A stretch of 64,000 bases of DNA from CAYQTL01 sp964420405. GTDB taxonomy: Bacteria > Acidobacteriota > Thermoanaerobaculia > Thermoanaerobaculales > Sulfomarinibacteraceae. Of the stretch, positions 33,584 through 41,509 are shown in pieces. Positions within the stretch are counted from its first letter, which is position 1, and each line of letters starts with the position of its first letter. Position numbers and translations under genes: made by a program. The notes beneath the pieces are model-generated. The model was not told the DNA's origin. It ran no database searches and saw only the letters and a program-made list of their open reading frames with translations. The DNA lies in assembly GCA_964420405.1 (NCBI GenBank), contig CAYQTL010000007.1, positions 71,514-135,513 of the forward strand. The letters run 5' to 3'.

Positions 33584-34496
33584 GGAACGCCTCGCGCATC
33601 TCCAGCAGCAGGGAGGTGAAGCCGAGCTCCTCGCGGATGCGCCGCATCTCGCCGCCGTTGGCGCCGTTGCCCGAGTGCAGCCGCAGCTCGTCCACGATCT
33701 CGTAGAACCTCGCCACCGGGCCGAGGCCCAGCGCCTCGAGGTTGGCCTCGATCCAGCCGGCGTCGCCGGCCGCGGCCCACACAGCCGCGCGATGCCGCGG
33801 CGCACCGCCGATCGCCTCGTCGGCGAGCAGCGTCACCTCCCGGTGGAGGGCACGGACCACGCCGCCGTCGTCGCCGTCGGCCAGCGCCCGCTCGACCCCG
33901 AAGGTCTCGTCGGGCGGCAACGGCTCGCCGCCGTCTCCGTCCTGTCGCCCGGCGGAACCCTCTTCCGCGACAGCACCCTCGAGGTCACCCGCGGCGTCGT
34001 CCTCAGGCGGTGCCCCGCCAACGGGCGCCGCCGCGCCGGTCCGCGGCGACGCCGGCCGGCGCCCGTTGCCGCGCAGCGCTTCCACGAGGTGGGCGTGGAG
34101 CTCCCCGACGGCCTCGACCTCGACCGGCGCCACCGGCTTCGCCCTCGCCAGCTGGAGCCTGACGACCTCCATCGCCTCGAGGCGCCGCAACAGCTCCTGC
34201 GGGCTCGCCGCGAGCCGCGGCACCAACCGGTCGAGCAGCTCGAGCTCGTCGAGGAGCAGCTCGGCGAGGTCGGAGAAGGTGGTGTACTCGAGCAGACTCT
34301 CGGCCTCCGGCGGCAGCTGCCCGAGGCGCGCCTCGGAGCGGCGCCGGGCGAGTAGCCGCTCCGCGACCGTCGGTGGGCAGACGCGGTCGAAGCTGCCCTC
34401 CCCGTGGTGCCGCTCGACCCAGCGGCCGACGATCCGGCGCAGGGTCGTCAGCAGCTCGGCCAGCTCACGATAGGCGTTCGCGACGGGATCAGTCAC
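33570..34496 (-). CDS. Helical protein of unknown function, possibly HEPN-like
   Basis: A 308-residue protein with no signal or membrane segment. The N-terminal part (about 1-110) is helical, with ELLTTLRRIVGRWVERHHGE and LLEYTTFSDLAELLLDELEL, a pattern loosely like Swt1-type HEPN domains. A Pro/Gly/Glu-rich disordered linker covers about 145-205, and a second helical domain follows (about 215-308, with DELRLHSGNGANGGEMRRIR). I choose the GTG at 34496; a TTG six codons upstream is possible. The end overlaps the convergent citrate synthase B gene by 14 bases. Function is not known and the HEPN idea is weak. Confidence 0.72.
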   Translation of the reverse strand: MTDPVANAYRELAELLTTLRRIVGRWVERHHGEGSFDRVCPPTVAERLLARRRSEARLGQLPPEAESLLEYTTFSDLAELLLDELELLDRLVPRLAASPQELLRRLEAMEVVRLQLARAKPVAPVEVEAVGELHAHLVEALRGNGRRPASPRTGAAAPVGGAPPEDDAAGDLEGAVAEEGSAGRQDGDGGEPLPPDETFGVERALADGDDGGVVRALHREVTLLADEAIGGAPRHRAAVWAAAGDAGWIEANLEALGLGPVARFYEIVDELRLHSGNGANGGEMRRIREELGFTSLLLEMREAFLRIR

Positions 34497-34696
34497 GGTC
34501 GGAACGGCCTCCAACGCCGCTCACGAAGTGTACACCAGTGAGGCATCACTGTCACGCGAGCCACGTGGCGAGACAGCCCCCTGGAGGCAGCTCGTGCCGG
34601 CACCGGCCGACCATCGTCCGCTCTCGCCGGCGTCGCCGCCCTCACAGGCCCGTGGTATGTTCGTCGGGGTCATGACAGCCAGCTCCGGAGCCCACG

Positions 34697-35092
34697 GTGC
34701 CGATCCGGCTTGAGGTCCACGAGGACGGCGCGCTGGTCGTCCTCGTCGCCACCGGCGTCGTCACAGAGCGCGAGTTCGTCAGCGTCCACGAGCGCTTCCT
34801 CCACAACCCCGCCGACATGGCCCGCCTGCGCCAGTGGCTGTCCGACTGGACCCGGGCCGACGCTCTCGAGATCTCGGCCGACTCGATCCGCTCGCTCGCC
34901 TGCATCGCCGTGGACGCGACCCGTTCGGTCGACCACACGGGGCGGGTCGCCATGCTCGTCGGCACCGACCGGGTCGAGCGGATCGCCGGCGTGTGGCGGG
35001 CGTTCAGCGACCAGACCGGGTGGCCGACGCTGGTGACCTCCGACCGCGCCGAGGCTCTCGCCTTCCTTGGCCGCGAGCGAGCTCCCTCCTGA
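34697..35092 (+). CDS. Small cytoplasmic protein of unknown function (SpoIIAA-like?)
   Basis: A 131-residue protein starting (GTG) PIRLEVHEDGALVVLVATGV. The alternating strands and helices, and an internal RVAMLVGTDRVERIAGVWRA segment, recall SpoIIAA-like/STAS-type folds, but no phosphorylatable Ser motif is clear. GGAG precedes the start. TATGTT at 34656-34661 may be its -10 box. It diverges from the 33570-34496 gene. The assignment is a fold guess only. Confidence 0.68.
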   Translation: MPIRLEVHEDGALVVLVATGVVTEREFVSVHERFLHNPADMARLRQWLSDWTRADALEISADSIRSLACIAVDATRSVDHTGRVAMLVGTDRVERIAGVWRAFSDQTGWPTLVTSDRAEALAFLGRERAPS

Positions 35093-35122
35093 AAGGGGAC
35101 CGCGTCGCGGCGTGCTCCGAAC

Positions 35123-35282
35123 CGCCAGCTTCCCGTAGCGCCGGCTTCCAGCCGGCACGCATCCGCTCGAGGACGCGACACCGGTCGGGGGATGGCCCCA
35201 CGGCGCCGGCGTCGGGCTCCCGCTCGGACGTCGAGCTCGCCGGGTGATCAGGCCTGTGAAGCCTGCCAGCGGGAAGCTGGCG
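35123..35282. repeat. REPIN-like element with 13-bp inverted ends
   Basis: CGCCAGCTTCCCG (35123-35135) is matched exactly in reverse by CGGGAAGCTGGCG (35270-35282). Inside the left end a perfect hairpin GCCGGCT-TCC-AGCCGGC (35140-35156) follows, and the right end carries smaller stems (GCCAGC/GCTGGC). Two inverted hairpin ends separated by about 110 bases are typical of REP doublets. The element fills most of the gap 35093-35389, which has no gene. No RAYT transposase is in the window. Confidence 0.6.
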
Positions 35283-35389
35283 CGACGTCGCGGATGCTGC
35301 CGGTCGCTGACGCAGTGGTCAGCCGCTGCACCGACGGATGCGTCGGCCACGGACCCGGTCTCGGTGGCCTGTCGCACACCGAGACGCCC

Positions 35390-35803
35390 CTACTCCCCGT
35401 TTACCCGCTCCCAGCGCGCGTCCATTACGGTGGCGCCGCCGTGGACCCTGTCGCGGAGGGTGCGGGTCACTGCGCGCCGGACCGCCCGCCGGCCCGCCGG
35501 CACGAGCAGGAAGAACCCGCACGCATCGGTCAGCAGGCCAGGGGTGAGCAGGACCGCGCCGGCGATCACGATCAGCAGCCCGTCGACGAGCTCCGCGGCC
35601 GGCATCCTGCCCTGCTCGAGCTCGGTGCGGACGCGCGCCAGGACCCGCAGCCCCTGCAGCCGGGTCAGCCACGCGCCGAGCACCCCGGTCAGCAGCACCA
35701 GGGCGATCGTCGGGCCGAGCCCGACCAGACGTCCCACCTGCACCAGCAGCACGAGCTCGACGAGCGGGACGACGGTGAACAGCAGCAGCAGTCGCAGCAG
35801 CAC
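35390..35803 (-). CDS. fxsA: FxsA-family membrane protein
   Basis: A 137-residue inner-membrane protein with about four short helices. It shows the FxsA pattern: LLLFTVVPLVELVLLVQVG, then GPTIALVLLTGVLGAWLTRLQG, and LLIVIAGAVLLTPGLLTDACG. A basic cytoplasmic tail follows. E. coli FxsA counteracts F-plasmid phage exclusion; its normal role is unclear. GTG start with AGGAGG upstream. It begins 27 bases after the permease gene at 35831 and is probably the last gene of the large export operon. Confidence 0.88.
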   Translation of the reverse strand: MLLRLLLLFTVVPLVELVLLVQVGRLVGLGPTIALVLLTGVLGAWLTRLQGLRVLARVRTELEQGRMPAAELVDGLLIVIAGAVLLTPGLLTDACGFFLLVPAGRRAVRRAVTRTLRDRVHGGATVMDARWERVNGE

Positions 35804-35830
35804 GGGGCCTCCTCCACGTCGTGCAACGCG

Positions 35831-36559
35831 TCACCCGCCGAGGAGCTTCTCGCGGCGCTCGGCGCGGGCGATCGCCAGCCCCACCAGCGCCGCGACCGCG
35901 AGCACGAACCCGATCCGGTTCTGCACCGTCCACGCCAGCACGTCCGCGGGGCTCGCACCGTCCACGGCGAGAGGGTTGAAGAACGGTGACAGGCGCGACT
36001 GGTGGTCGCCGAAGCCGGTCAGAAAGGCGTTCAGCGTCAGAAGCCCGACCGACATCATGGCGCCGGTGACCTCGCTCCTGCCGAGGGCCGCGAACCAGGC
36101 CGCCGCCGCCAGGTAGAACGCCGCCGACTGGAACGCCCCGTACAGTGCACCGGCCGACACGGGCGCCAGCAGCAGGTGGGTCACCGCCGCCGTCAGCGCG
36201 AGCGACCCGGCCAGCAGGAGAGCTCCCGCCGCGAGCGTGCCAGCCCACACGCGGTGCGCGCCTCCCGGCACCGTGTAGGCGATCTCCAGCGTGCGACGGT
36301 CGATCTCGCCCGCGATCACCCGCACGCCGAGCCCGATCGCGAGCGCCGCCAGCGGCACCCCGAGCAACACGTTCTGGACGTCCACCAGGTCGAAGTCGGT
36401 CTCGCGCCACCCGATCAGCAGCCGGCCCGCCTGGAACGCGGTCCACGCCAGCGGCAGCAGCGCCGCGACCCAGAACCGGCGTCCGGCGAGCACGCGCGCG
36501 GACAGCAGCACCACGCTCCGGGCGTCGATCAGCCGGCGGAGGACGGCGGCACCCTTCAC
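35831..36559 (-). CDS. ABC-2-type permease, partner of the RND-fused ATPase
   Basis: A 242-residue polytopic protein with about six helices (e.g. FWVAALLPLAWTAFQAG, VWAGTLAAGALLLAGSLALT, GFVLAVAALVGLAIARAE). An ALAIGLGVRVIAGEIDRRTLE segment resembles the re-entrant or coupling region of ABC-2 exporters. The GTG start overlaps the stop of the RND-ABC fusion gene as GTGA, so the two products are probably made together. It is a natural membrane partner for the ATPase domain fused to the RND pump. The substrate is unknown. Confidence 0.78.
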   Translation of the reverse strand: MKGAAVLRRLIDARSVVLLSARVLAGRRFWVAALLPLAWTAFQAGRLLIGWRETDFDLVDVQNVLLGVPLAALAIGLGVRVIAGEIDRRTLEIAYTVPGGAHRVWAGTLAAGALLLAGSLALTAAVTHLLLAPVSAGALYGAFQSAAFYLAAAAWFAALGRSEVTGAMMSVGLLTLNAFLTGFGDHQSRLSPFFNPLAVDGASPADVLAWTVQNRIGFVLAVAALVGLAIARAERREKLLGG

Positions 36560-39500
36560 GGCGCCTTCCCCGCTCCGGCGCGCACCAACCAGAGGTAGCC
36601 GTCCTCGAGAACCGGCTCGATCGGGTGGGCACCGGGCGCCGGGCGGCCCGCAGAGAGGACCCGCATCCGCCCTCCCCCACCGGCCTCCGGCACCCGCTCC
36701 ACCACCAGCGCGTCGGGCGGCAGCGGCGGATCGTCGCCGCGCAGCTCCCACACCCGGCCGGCCGCCTCCAAAGCGAGGTCGGCGGGCACGCCGTCGAAGA
36801 CGATCTCCCCCCGTGCGAGCACCACCACCCGCTCGCACGCCACCGCCACGTCCTCAACCACGTGGGTCGAGAACAGCACCACGCGGCCCTCGGCGAGCCG
36901 CGCGAGAAGGGTGCGGAAGCGGATCCGCTCGCGGGGGTCGAGGCCCACTGTCGGCTCGTCGACGATGATCACCGGCGGCAGCCGGAGCAGCGTCCGCGCC
37001 ACCGCCACCCGCTGCTTCATGCCTCCCGACAGGCCTCCGATGAGGGCGTCCGCCCGGTCCCCGAGGCCGACCTCGTCGAGCAGCGAGGCGATCCGGCGCT
37101 CCCGCTCGGCCGCCGGCTGGAGGTCGTACATCAGGGCGTAGTACGTCAGGTACTCGCGCGCCGTCAGGTTCTCGGGCAGACCGAACTCCTGCGGCAGGTA
37201 GCCCACCCAGTGGGCGAGCCGCCGTCGCAGCCGCTCGAGGGGCACCCCGCCGATGGTGATGCGGCCGAGGGACGGCTCGAGAATCCCGGCGAGCAGCCGC
37301 AGCAGGGTGGTCTTGCCGGCGCCGTTGGGGCCCAGGATGCCTACCATCCCCCGCTCCGCCCGGAGATGGACCGTCGCCAGGGCCTCCACCTCGTCGCGCT
37401 GCAACCCGAGACCGAAGACGGCCCGGGCGAGACGACGCCACGTCGTCCGGGTCCGATGCAGAGTTCCTTCCGGGACCCGCTCGGCCACCGCCCCGCCCGC
37501 GACTCTCCGGGCCGTCCGGCGGCCACCCTGGACGATGCCGACGACCACCGCGAGGAGGACCACCGCCGTCGCCGGCAGCCGGACCCGCTCCTCTGCCAGC
37601 TCGGGGAGGACCCAGTGGAACGTGGTCAGCACCGCCAGGGCCGCCCACGGCGCCAGGGCGGCGAGCAGGTTCTCGATGCCTCCCGGCGCGACGTCCCCGA
37701 AGCGGTCGTGCCGGCCCCGCGCCCGTCTGGTCTCCCGCAGCGTCCTCGCCGCCAGTGCTGCGGCCACGAACGTCAGCACCACCCTCCACAGCATCGAGTC
37801 CACGCTCCACGCCAGGTAGACGGCGCCCGCCAGCAGCAGCGCCAGCGCGACGAGCCTCTCCCGCGCCTCGGCCGCGACGAACGGCGTCCCTCCCCTCGCG
37901 GCGACCCGCTGCGCGAAGTCGTGGCCGACGCGCCACGCGCGGCCCACCGGTCCGGGGCGGCCGTACACCTTGCGCAGGTACCGCGCCTCCACCGCCGGAG
38001 GCCCGTCCTCGGTGCGGGGCTCGACACGCTCGGGCCGCCGCAGCACCAGCGCCGCGACGCCCAGCAGCACGCCGCCCACCAGCACCGCCGTCACCACCTG
38101 CCACGTCAGGCTCGTGATGCGCTCGGTCACCGCCAGCGGCACGACCACCGCCGAGGTCGCCGCCATCCACCCGAGCACGAGCCACGGGCCGAGCCGACCG
38201 AAGGTGCGGTCGAGGCGGGAGAGCAGCACGAACCCCACCGGGATCACCAGCAGGGTGAGCAGCGTCGAGGTCACCAACCCGCCCATCACCACGGTCGCGA
38301 ACGGCGGCCAGATCTCCATCTCGCGACCGCTCGTCAGCGCCAGCGGCCACAGCCCGGCGACGGTGGTGCAGGTGGTCATCAGCACCGGCCGGGCCCGCTC
38401 CCGGACCGCCGCCAGGGCCGCCGCGCCGGCGCTCCAGCGGCCAGCCAGCACCCGCTGCTGCATCCGGTCCACCAGCAGGATCGCCGGGTTGACCGTCAGC
38501 CCGAGCAGCGCCACCACCCCGACCAGGGCCATGGTGTCGGCCGGCATCCCCGCGAGCACCAGCGCCCACGTGGCGCCCAGCACTGTCAGCGGCACCGCGA
38601 GCAGCACCAGCACCGGCATGGTGAGCGACTCGAAGGTGATCGCCAGGACCGCGAACAGCAGCAGCAGCACCGGCACGAGGATCCGCTTGAACCAGCGACC
38701 GGAATCCCCGGCGCCGAGCACCTCGACGGTGGTGCCCTCGGGACGGTGCACCTCCCGCACCGCCGCCGCGATCCGGTCGTCGAGCGACCTGCGGGCCGGG
38801 CCGCTGCGCGGCGCACCCTCGTCGAGCCGGTAGGAGACCGTCAGCTCGCGGCGGCCGTTGTGGTGCCGGATCACGGGCGCCGGCTCCGCCCGGCGCACCG
38901 TCGCCAGCTCGCCGAGGGGCAGGGCGCCCGCCGCCGTCGCGAGCCGCAGGTCGCGGACGCGCTCGAGAGCGCGACCGCCGCCCACCTCCTCCTCGGGCGT
39001 GCGGACCACCAGCGGCAGCTCGCGGCCGTCGGACAGCGGGAAGCCGACCCGCATCTGGACGCCTTCCCGCCGCAGGACGGCGAGCCCCGGGAGCACGCCG
39101 TCTGCCGTCAGCCCGCGCGCCGCGAGGGCCGCCGGCCGCGGCTCCACCCGGATCTCCTCCTGGCCCCGCTGCACAGACACCCACGCCCCCTGCGCGCCGA
39201 TCTCCGGCAGCGACTCCAGCCGGGCCTCGATCTGGTAGGCGATCCTCTCGAGCTGGCGGGCTTCCGGACCCGACACCACGACCTCGGCGGGCCCCTGGCC
39301 GAGCAGCGCCAGCATCCCGCCGCCGCCTCCCTGGCCCTCCTCGCCGCCGCCACCGGTGTCCGCCGAACGGATCTCGACTCCCTCCAGGCCCCGGGCGGCG
39401 GTGCGGACGCGCTCGCGCACCACCCCTGCGGTGGTCGACGGCGGCCGTCGCTCGGCCTCCACCAGCCGCACCGTCAGGCTACCGCCGCCCTCCTGCACCA

Positions 39501-41331
39501 GCGACTCCGTCCGCTCCACCCCCGGCAGACCGCGCACGGCACCCTCGAGCCTGTCGAACACCCGCTCCGCGGCCTCCAGCGAGTCGCCCCGGGGCAGGTC
39601 GACGGCGAGCCGGACCTCGTCAGCCGCGGGAGGCTCCTGCATCGCCGTCCCCACCGCGACCCACGGCACGGCGACGATCACCGTCAGCAGCACCGCCGCC
39701 GCCACTCCCGCCAACCAGCTCGACGGACGGCGCAGCGCGACCTTCAGCAGCCCGGTGAACAGCTCCCGGGCGCGGTCCGGCCGGACCACGCCGGCATGGG
39801 CGGCGCGCCGGCGGCGCTCCTCCTTGAGCCGCGCGCGGGCCGCCGGCGCCGCGAAGTGCCTGGCCAGCAGCGGAACCAGCCCGACCGCCACCAGCAGCGA
39901 GGCGGCCAGCGGCAGGAGGATCGCCACCGCAACCAGCACCAGCAGCCCGCGGACCACCGTCTCCTCGGCGGCGAACGCGACCGGGACGAACACAACCGCG
40001 TTGGTGGCCGTCGACGCGACGATCGCCCGCAGGGTGCGCCGCACGCCCCCGGCTGCGGCGTCGTCCGGTCCGCTGCCGCGCTCGAGGCGGCGCACCACGG
40101 CCTCGTACACGACCACGCTGTTGTCCACCAGCATGCCGACGCCGACAGCGAGCCCGAACAGGGTGATCAGGTTGAGGGTCCAGCCGCCGAGATACAGCAG
40201 CGCCACCGCCGACAGCAGACTGACCGGCACCGCCAGCCCGACCACGGCGACCCCGCGCACCTGGCGCAGGAACAGCAGCAGCACCGCCATCGCCACAGCG
40301 AACCCCGACAGCGCCAGCCGCTCGAGCCGCTCGAGCTGCTGCTCGACCAGCTCGGCGGCGTCATAGCCGATCACCAGCCGGAGACCGTACGGAGCGAGCT
40401 CGTCGGAGAGCTCGCCGAGGCGGTCGCGGAGCCGCCGCCCCAGCCGCACCAGGTTCGCGCCCTCCTCCTGGAACACCACCAACCCCACCGACGGCCGGCC
40501 GTCGATGCGCAGCAGCACGTCCTCCCGCCCGGGACCCGACGACAGCCCGGCCACGTGCCGCAGCAGGACCGGCCGCGACGGGTCCACGCGCAGCTCGCCG
40601 AGGGACACGATCCCCCGCGGGCGGCCGTCGAGCATCACCGCCAGCCGGTCCTGGCCGTCCTCCACGTCGCCCGCGTAACGCAGCCGCCGGACCTCCCGCG
40701 CCAGGGCGCCCGTGACCTGCTGCGGCGTCACCCCGAGCGCCGCCGCCCGCTCCGGGTCCACCGTCACCGTCAGCTCCCGCGCGGCGCCGCCGCTGGCCAG
40801 CACCCGCCCGACGTCGGTCACCGCCGCCAGCCGCGGCACGACCCGCTCCTCCACCAGATCGCGCAGCGCGTTCCGGTCCGCCCCGCCGGCCACCTGGACG
40901 ACCATCACGAACCGGCTCACCGCCGTCAGGTCCTGCGCGCTGACCTCGACCACGGTACCCTCGGGCTGGGTCCGCGCCAGCTCCGAGGCGATCCGTTGCA
41001 GCTCGAGCTCGCGGACCTTCAAGTCGGTGCCGGCCCGGAACCGGACCGTGAACCAGCCTCCCGAGCCGCGGACCTCGCCCCAGGTCTCCTCCACGTCGGG
41101 GACCTCGCCGGTCCGGCTCTCCAGCGGGATCAGCAGCTCCCGCTCGACGAGCTCCGGCTCGGAGCCCGGCCGCACGAAGCGGACGTACAGCTCGTCGCCC
41201 TCGAGGGCCGGCAGCAGCTCCACCGGCAGCCGCCACCAGCCGGCGACCCCGAGCAGCACGATCGCGAGGAACACCATCGCCGTCGCGACCGGGCGACGGA
41301 CCGGGAGAGCCAGCAGGTCGGGTGTCCTCAA
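36556..41331 (-). CDS. RND efflux permease fused to an ABC ATPase
   Basis: A 1591-residue chimera in one uninterrupted frame. Residues 1-1035 form a full RND permease: an N-terminal helix after LLALPVRRPVATAMVFLAIV, porter domains, GMLVDNSVVVYEAVV in helix 4 and helix 12 ending near 1030. Two more helices follow (about 1047-1095), then VEARYLRKVYG (about 1110), which looks like the first strand of an ABC ATPase. About four helices come next (1160-1275), then DEVEALATVHLRAERG and the rest of the ATPase: Walker A GPNGAGKTT (about 1332-1340), Q-loop YLPQEFGLPENL, signature LSGGMKQRV, Walker B VIIVDEPTVGLDP, H-loop STHVVED. All ATP-binding motifs are intact. The TTG start follows GAGAGG. It lies in an operon with another RND pump, an adaptor and ABC genes. 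Confidence 0.9.
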   Translation of the reverse strand: MRTPDLLALPVRRPVATAMVFLAIVLLGVAGWWRLPVELLPALEGDELYVRFVRPGSEPELVERELLIPLESRTGEVPDVEETWGEVRGSGGWFTVRFRAGTDLKVRELELQRIASELARTQPEGTVVEVSAQDLTAVSRFVMVVQVAGGADRNALRDLVEERVVPRLAAVTDVGRVLASGGAARELTVTVDPERAAALGVTPQQVTGALAREVRRLRYAGDVEDGQDRLAVMLDGRPRGIVSLGELRVDPSRPVLLRHVAGLSSGPGREDVLLRIDGRPSVGLVVFQEEGANLVRLGRRLRDRLGELSDELAPYGLRLVIGYDAAELVEQQLERLERLALSGFAVAMAVLLLFLRQVRGVAVVGLAVPVSLLSAVALLYLGGWTLNLITLFGLAVGVGMLVDNSVVVYEAVVRRLERGSGPDDAAAGGVRRTLRAIVASTATNAVVFVPVAFAAEETVVRGLLVLVAVAILLPLAASLLVAVGLVPLLARHFAAPAARARLKEERRRRAAHAGVVRPDRARELFTGLLKVALRRPSSWLAGVAAAVLLTVIVAVPWVAVGTAMQEPPAADEVRLAVDLPRGDSLEAAERVFDRLEGAVRGLPGVERTESLVQEGGGSLTVRLVEAERRPPSTTAGVVRERVRTAARGLEGVEIRSADTGGGGEEGQGGGGGMLALLGQGPAEVVVSGPEARQLERIAYQIEARLESLPEIGAQGAWVSVQRGQEEIRVEPRPAALAARGLTADGVLPGLAVLRREGVQMRVGFPLSDGRELPLVVRTPEEEVGGGRALERVRDLRLATAAGALPLGELATVRRAEPAPVIRHHNGRRELTVSYRLDEGAPRSGPARRSLDDRIAAAVREVHRPEGTTVEVLGAGDSGRWFKRILVPVLLLLFAVLAITFESLTMPVLVLLAVPLTVLGATWALVLAGMPADTMALVGVVALLGLTVNPAILLVDRMQQRVLAGRWSAGAAALAAVRERARPVLMTTCTTVAGLWPLALTSGREMEIWPPFATVVMGGLVTSTLLTLLVIPVGFVLLSRLDRTFGRLGPWLVLGWMAATSAVVVPLAVTERITSLTWQVVTAVLVGGVLLGVAALVLRRPERVEPRTEDGPPAVEARYLRKVYGRPGPVGRAWRVGHDFAQRVAARGGTPFVAAEARERLVALALLLAGAVYLAWSVDSMLWRVVLTFVAAALAARTLRETRRARGRHDRFGDVAPGGIENLLAALAPWAALAVLTTFHWVLPELAEERVRLPATAVVLLAVVVGIVQGGRRTARRVAGGAVAERVPEGTLHRTRTTWRRLARAVFGLGLQRDEVEALATVHLRAERGMVGILGPNGAGKTTLLRLLAGILEPSLGRITIGGVPLERLRRRLAHWVGYLPQEFGLPENLTAREYLTYYALMYDLQPAAERERRIASLLDEVGLGDRADALIGGLSGGMKQRVAVARTLLRLPPVIIVDEPTVGLDPRERIRFRTLLARLAEGRVVLFSTHVVEDVAVACERVVVLARGEIVFDGVPADLALEAAGRVWELRGDDPPLPPDALVVERVPEAGGGGRMRVLSAGRPAPGAHPIEPVLEDGYLWLVRAGAGKAP

Positions 41332-41509
41332 CGCGACCTCTCATCCCGCCCGCAGGCCCCCGTCCGTTCCCGGTGGGGCGGTCCGGACGCCGCGAAGGTG
41401 GACGGGCAGGAGACCTGCGGGCGACAGCGTCCGGAAACGGGCACCGGCGGGGACACGGATGCGGACGCAGGCACGGAGGCGGGCGCGGACGTGCGGGCGA
41501 GGGGCACGC

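Noticed and set aside
33570..34514. TTG at 34514 as the start of the helical unknown protein
   Set aside because: A GTG six codons later leaves the same domain intact and is a more common start; neither has an ideally spaced Shine-Dalgarno.
36556..41331. The idea that the RND-ABC fusion is an assembly or frameshift artefact
   Set aside because: The frame is open with normal codon composition across the whole junction, and extra membrane helices link the two parts. I cannot exclude an artefact without reads, so the check is stated in the finding.
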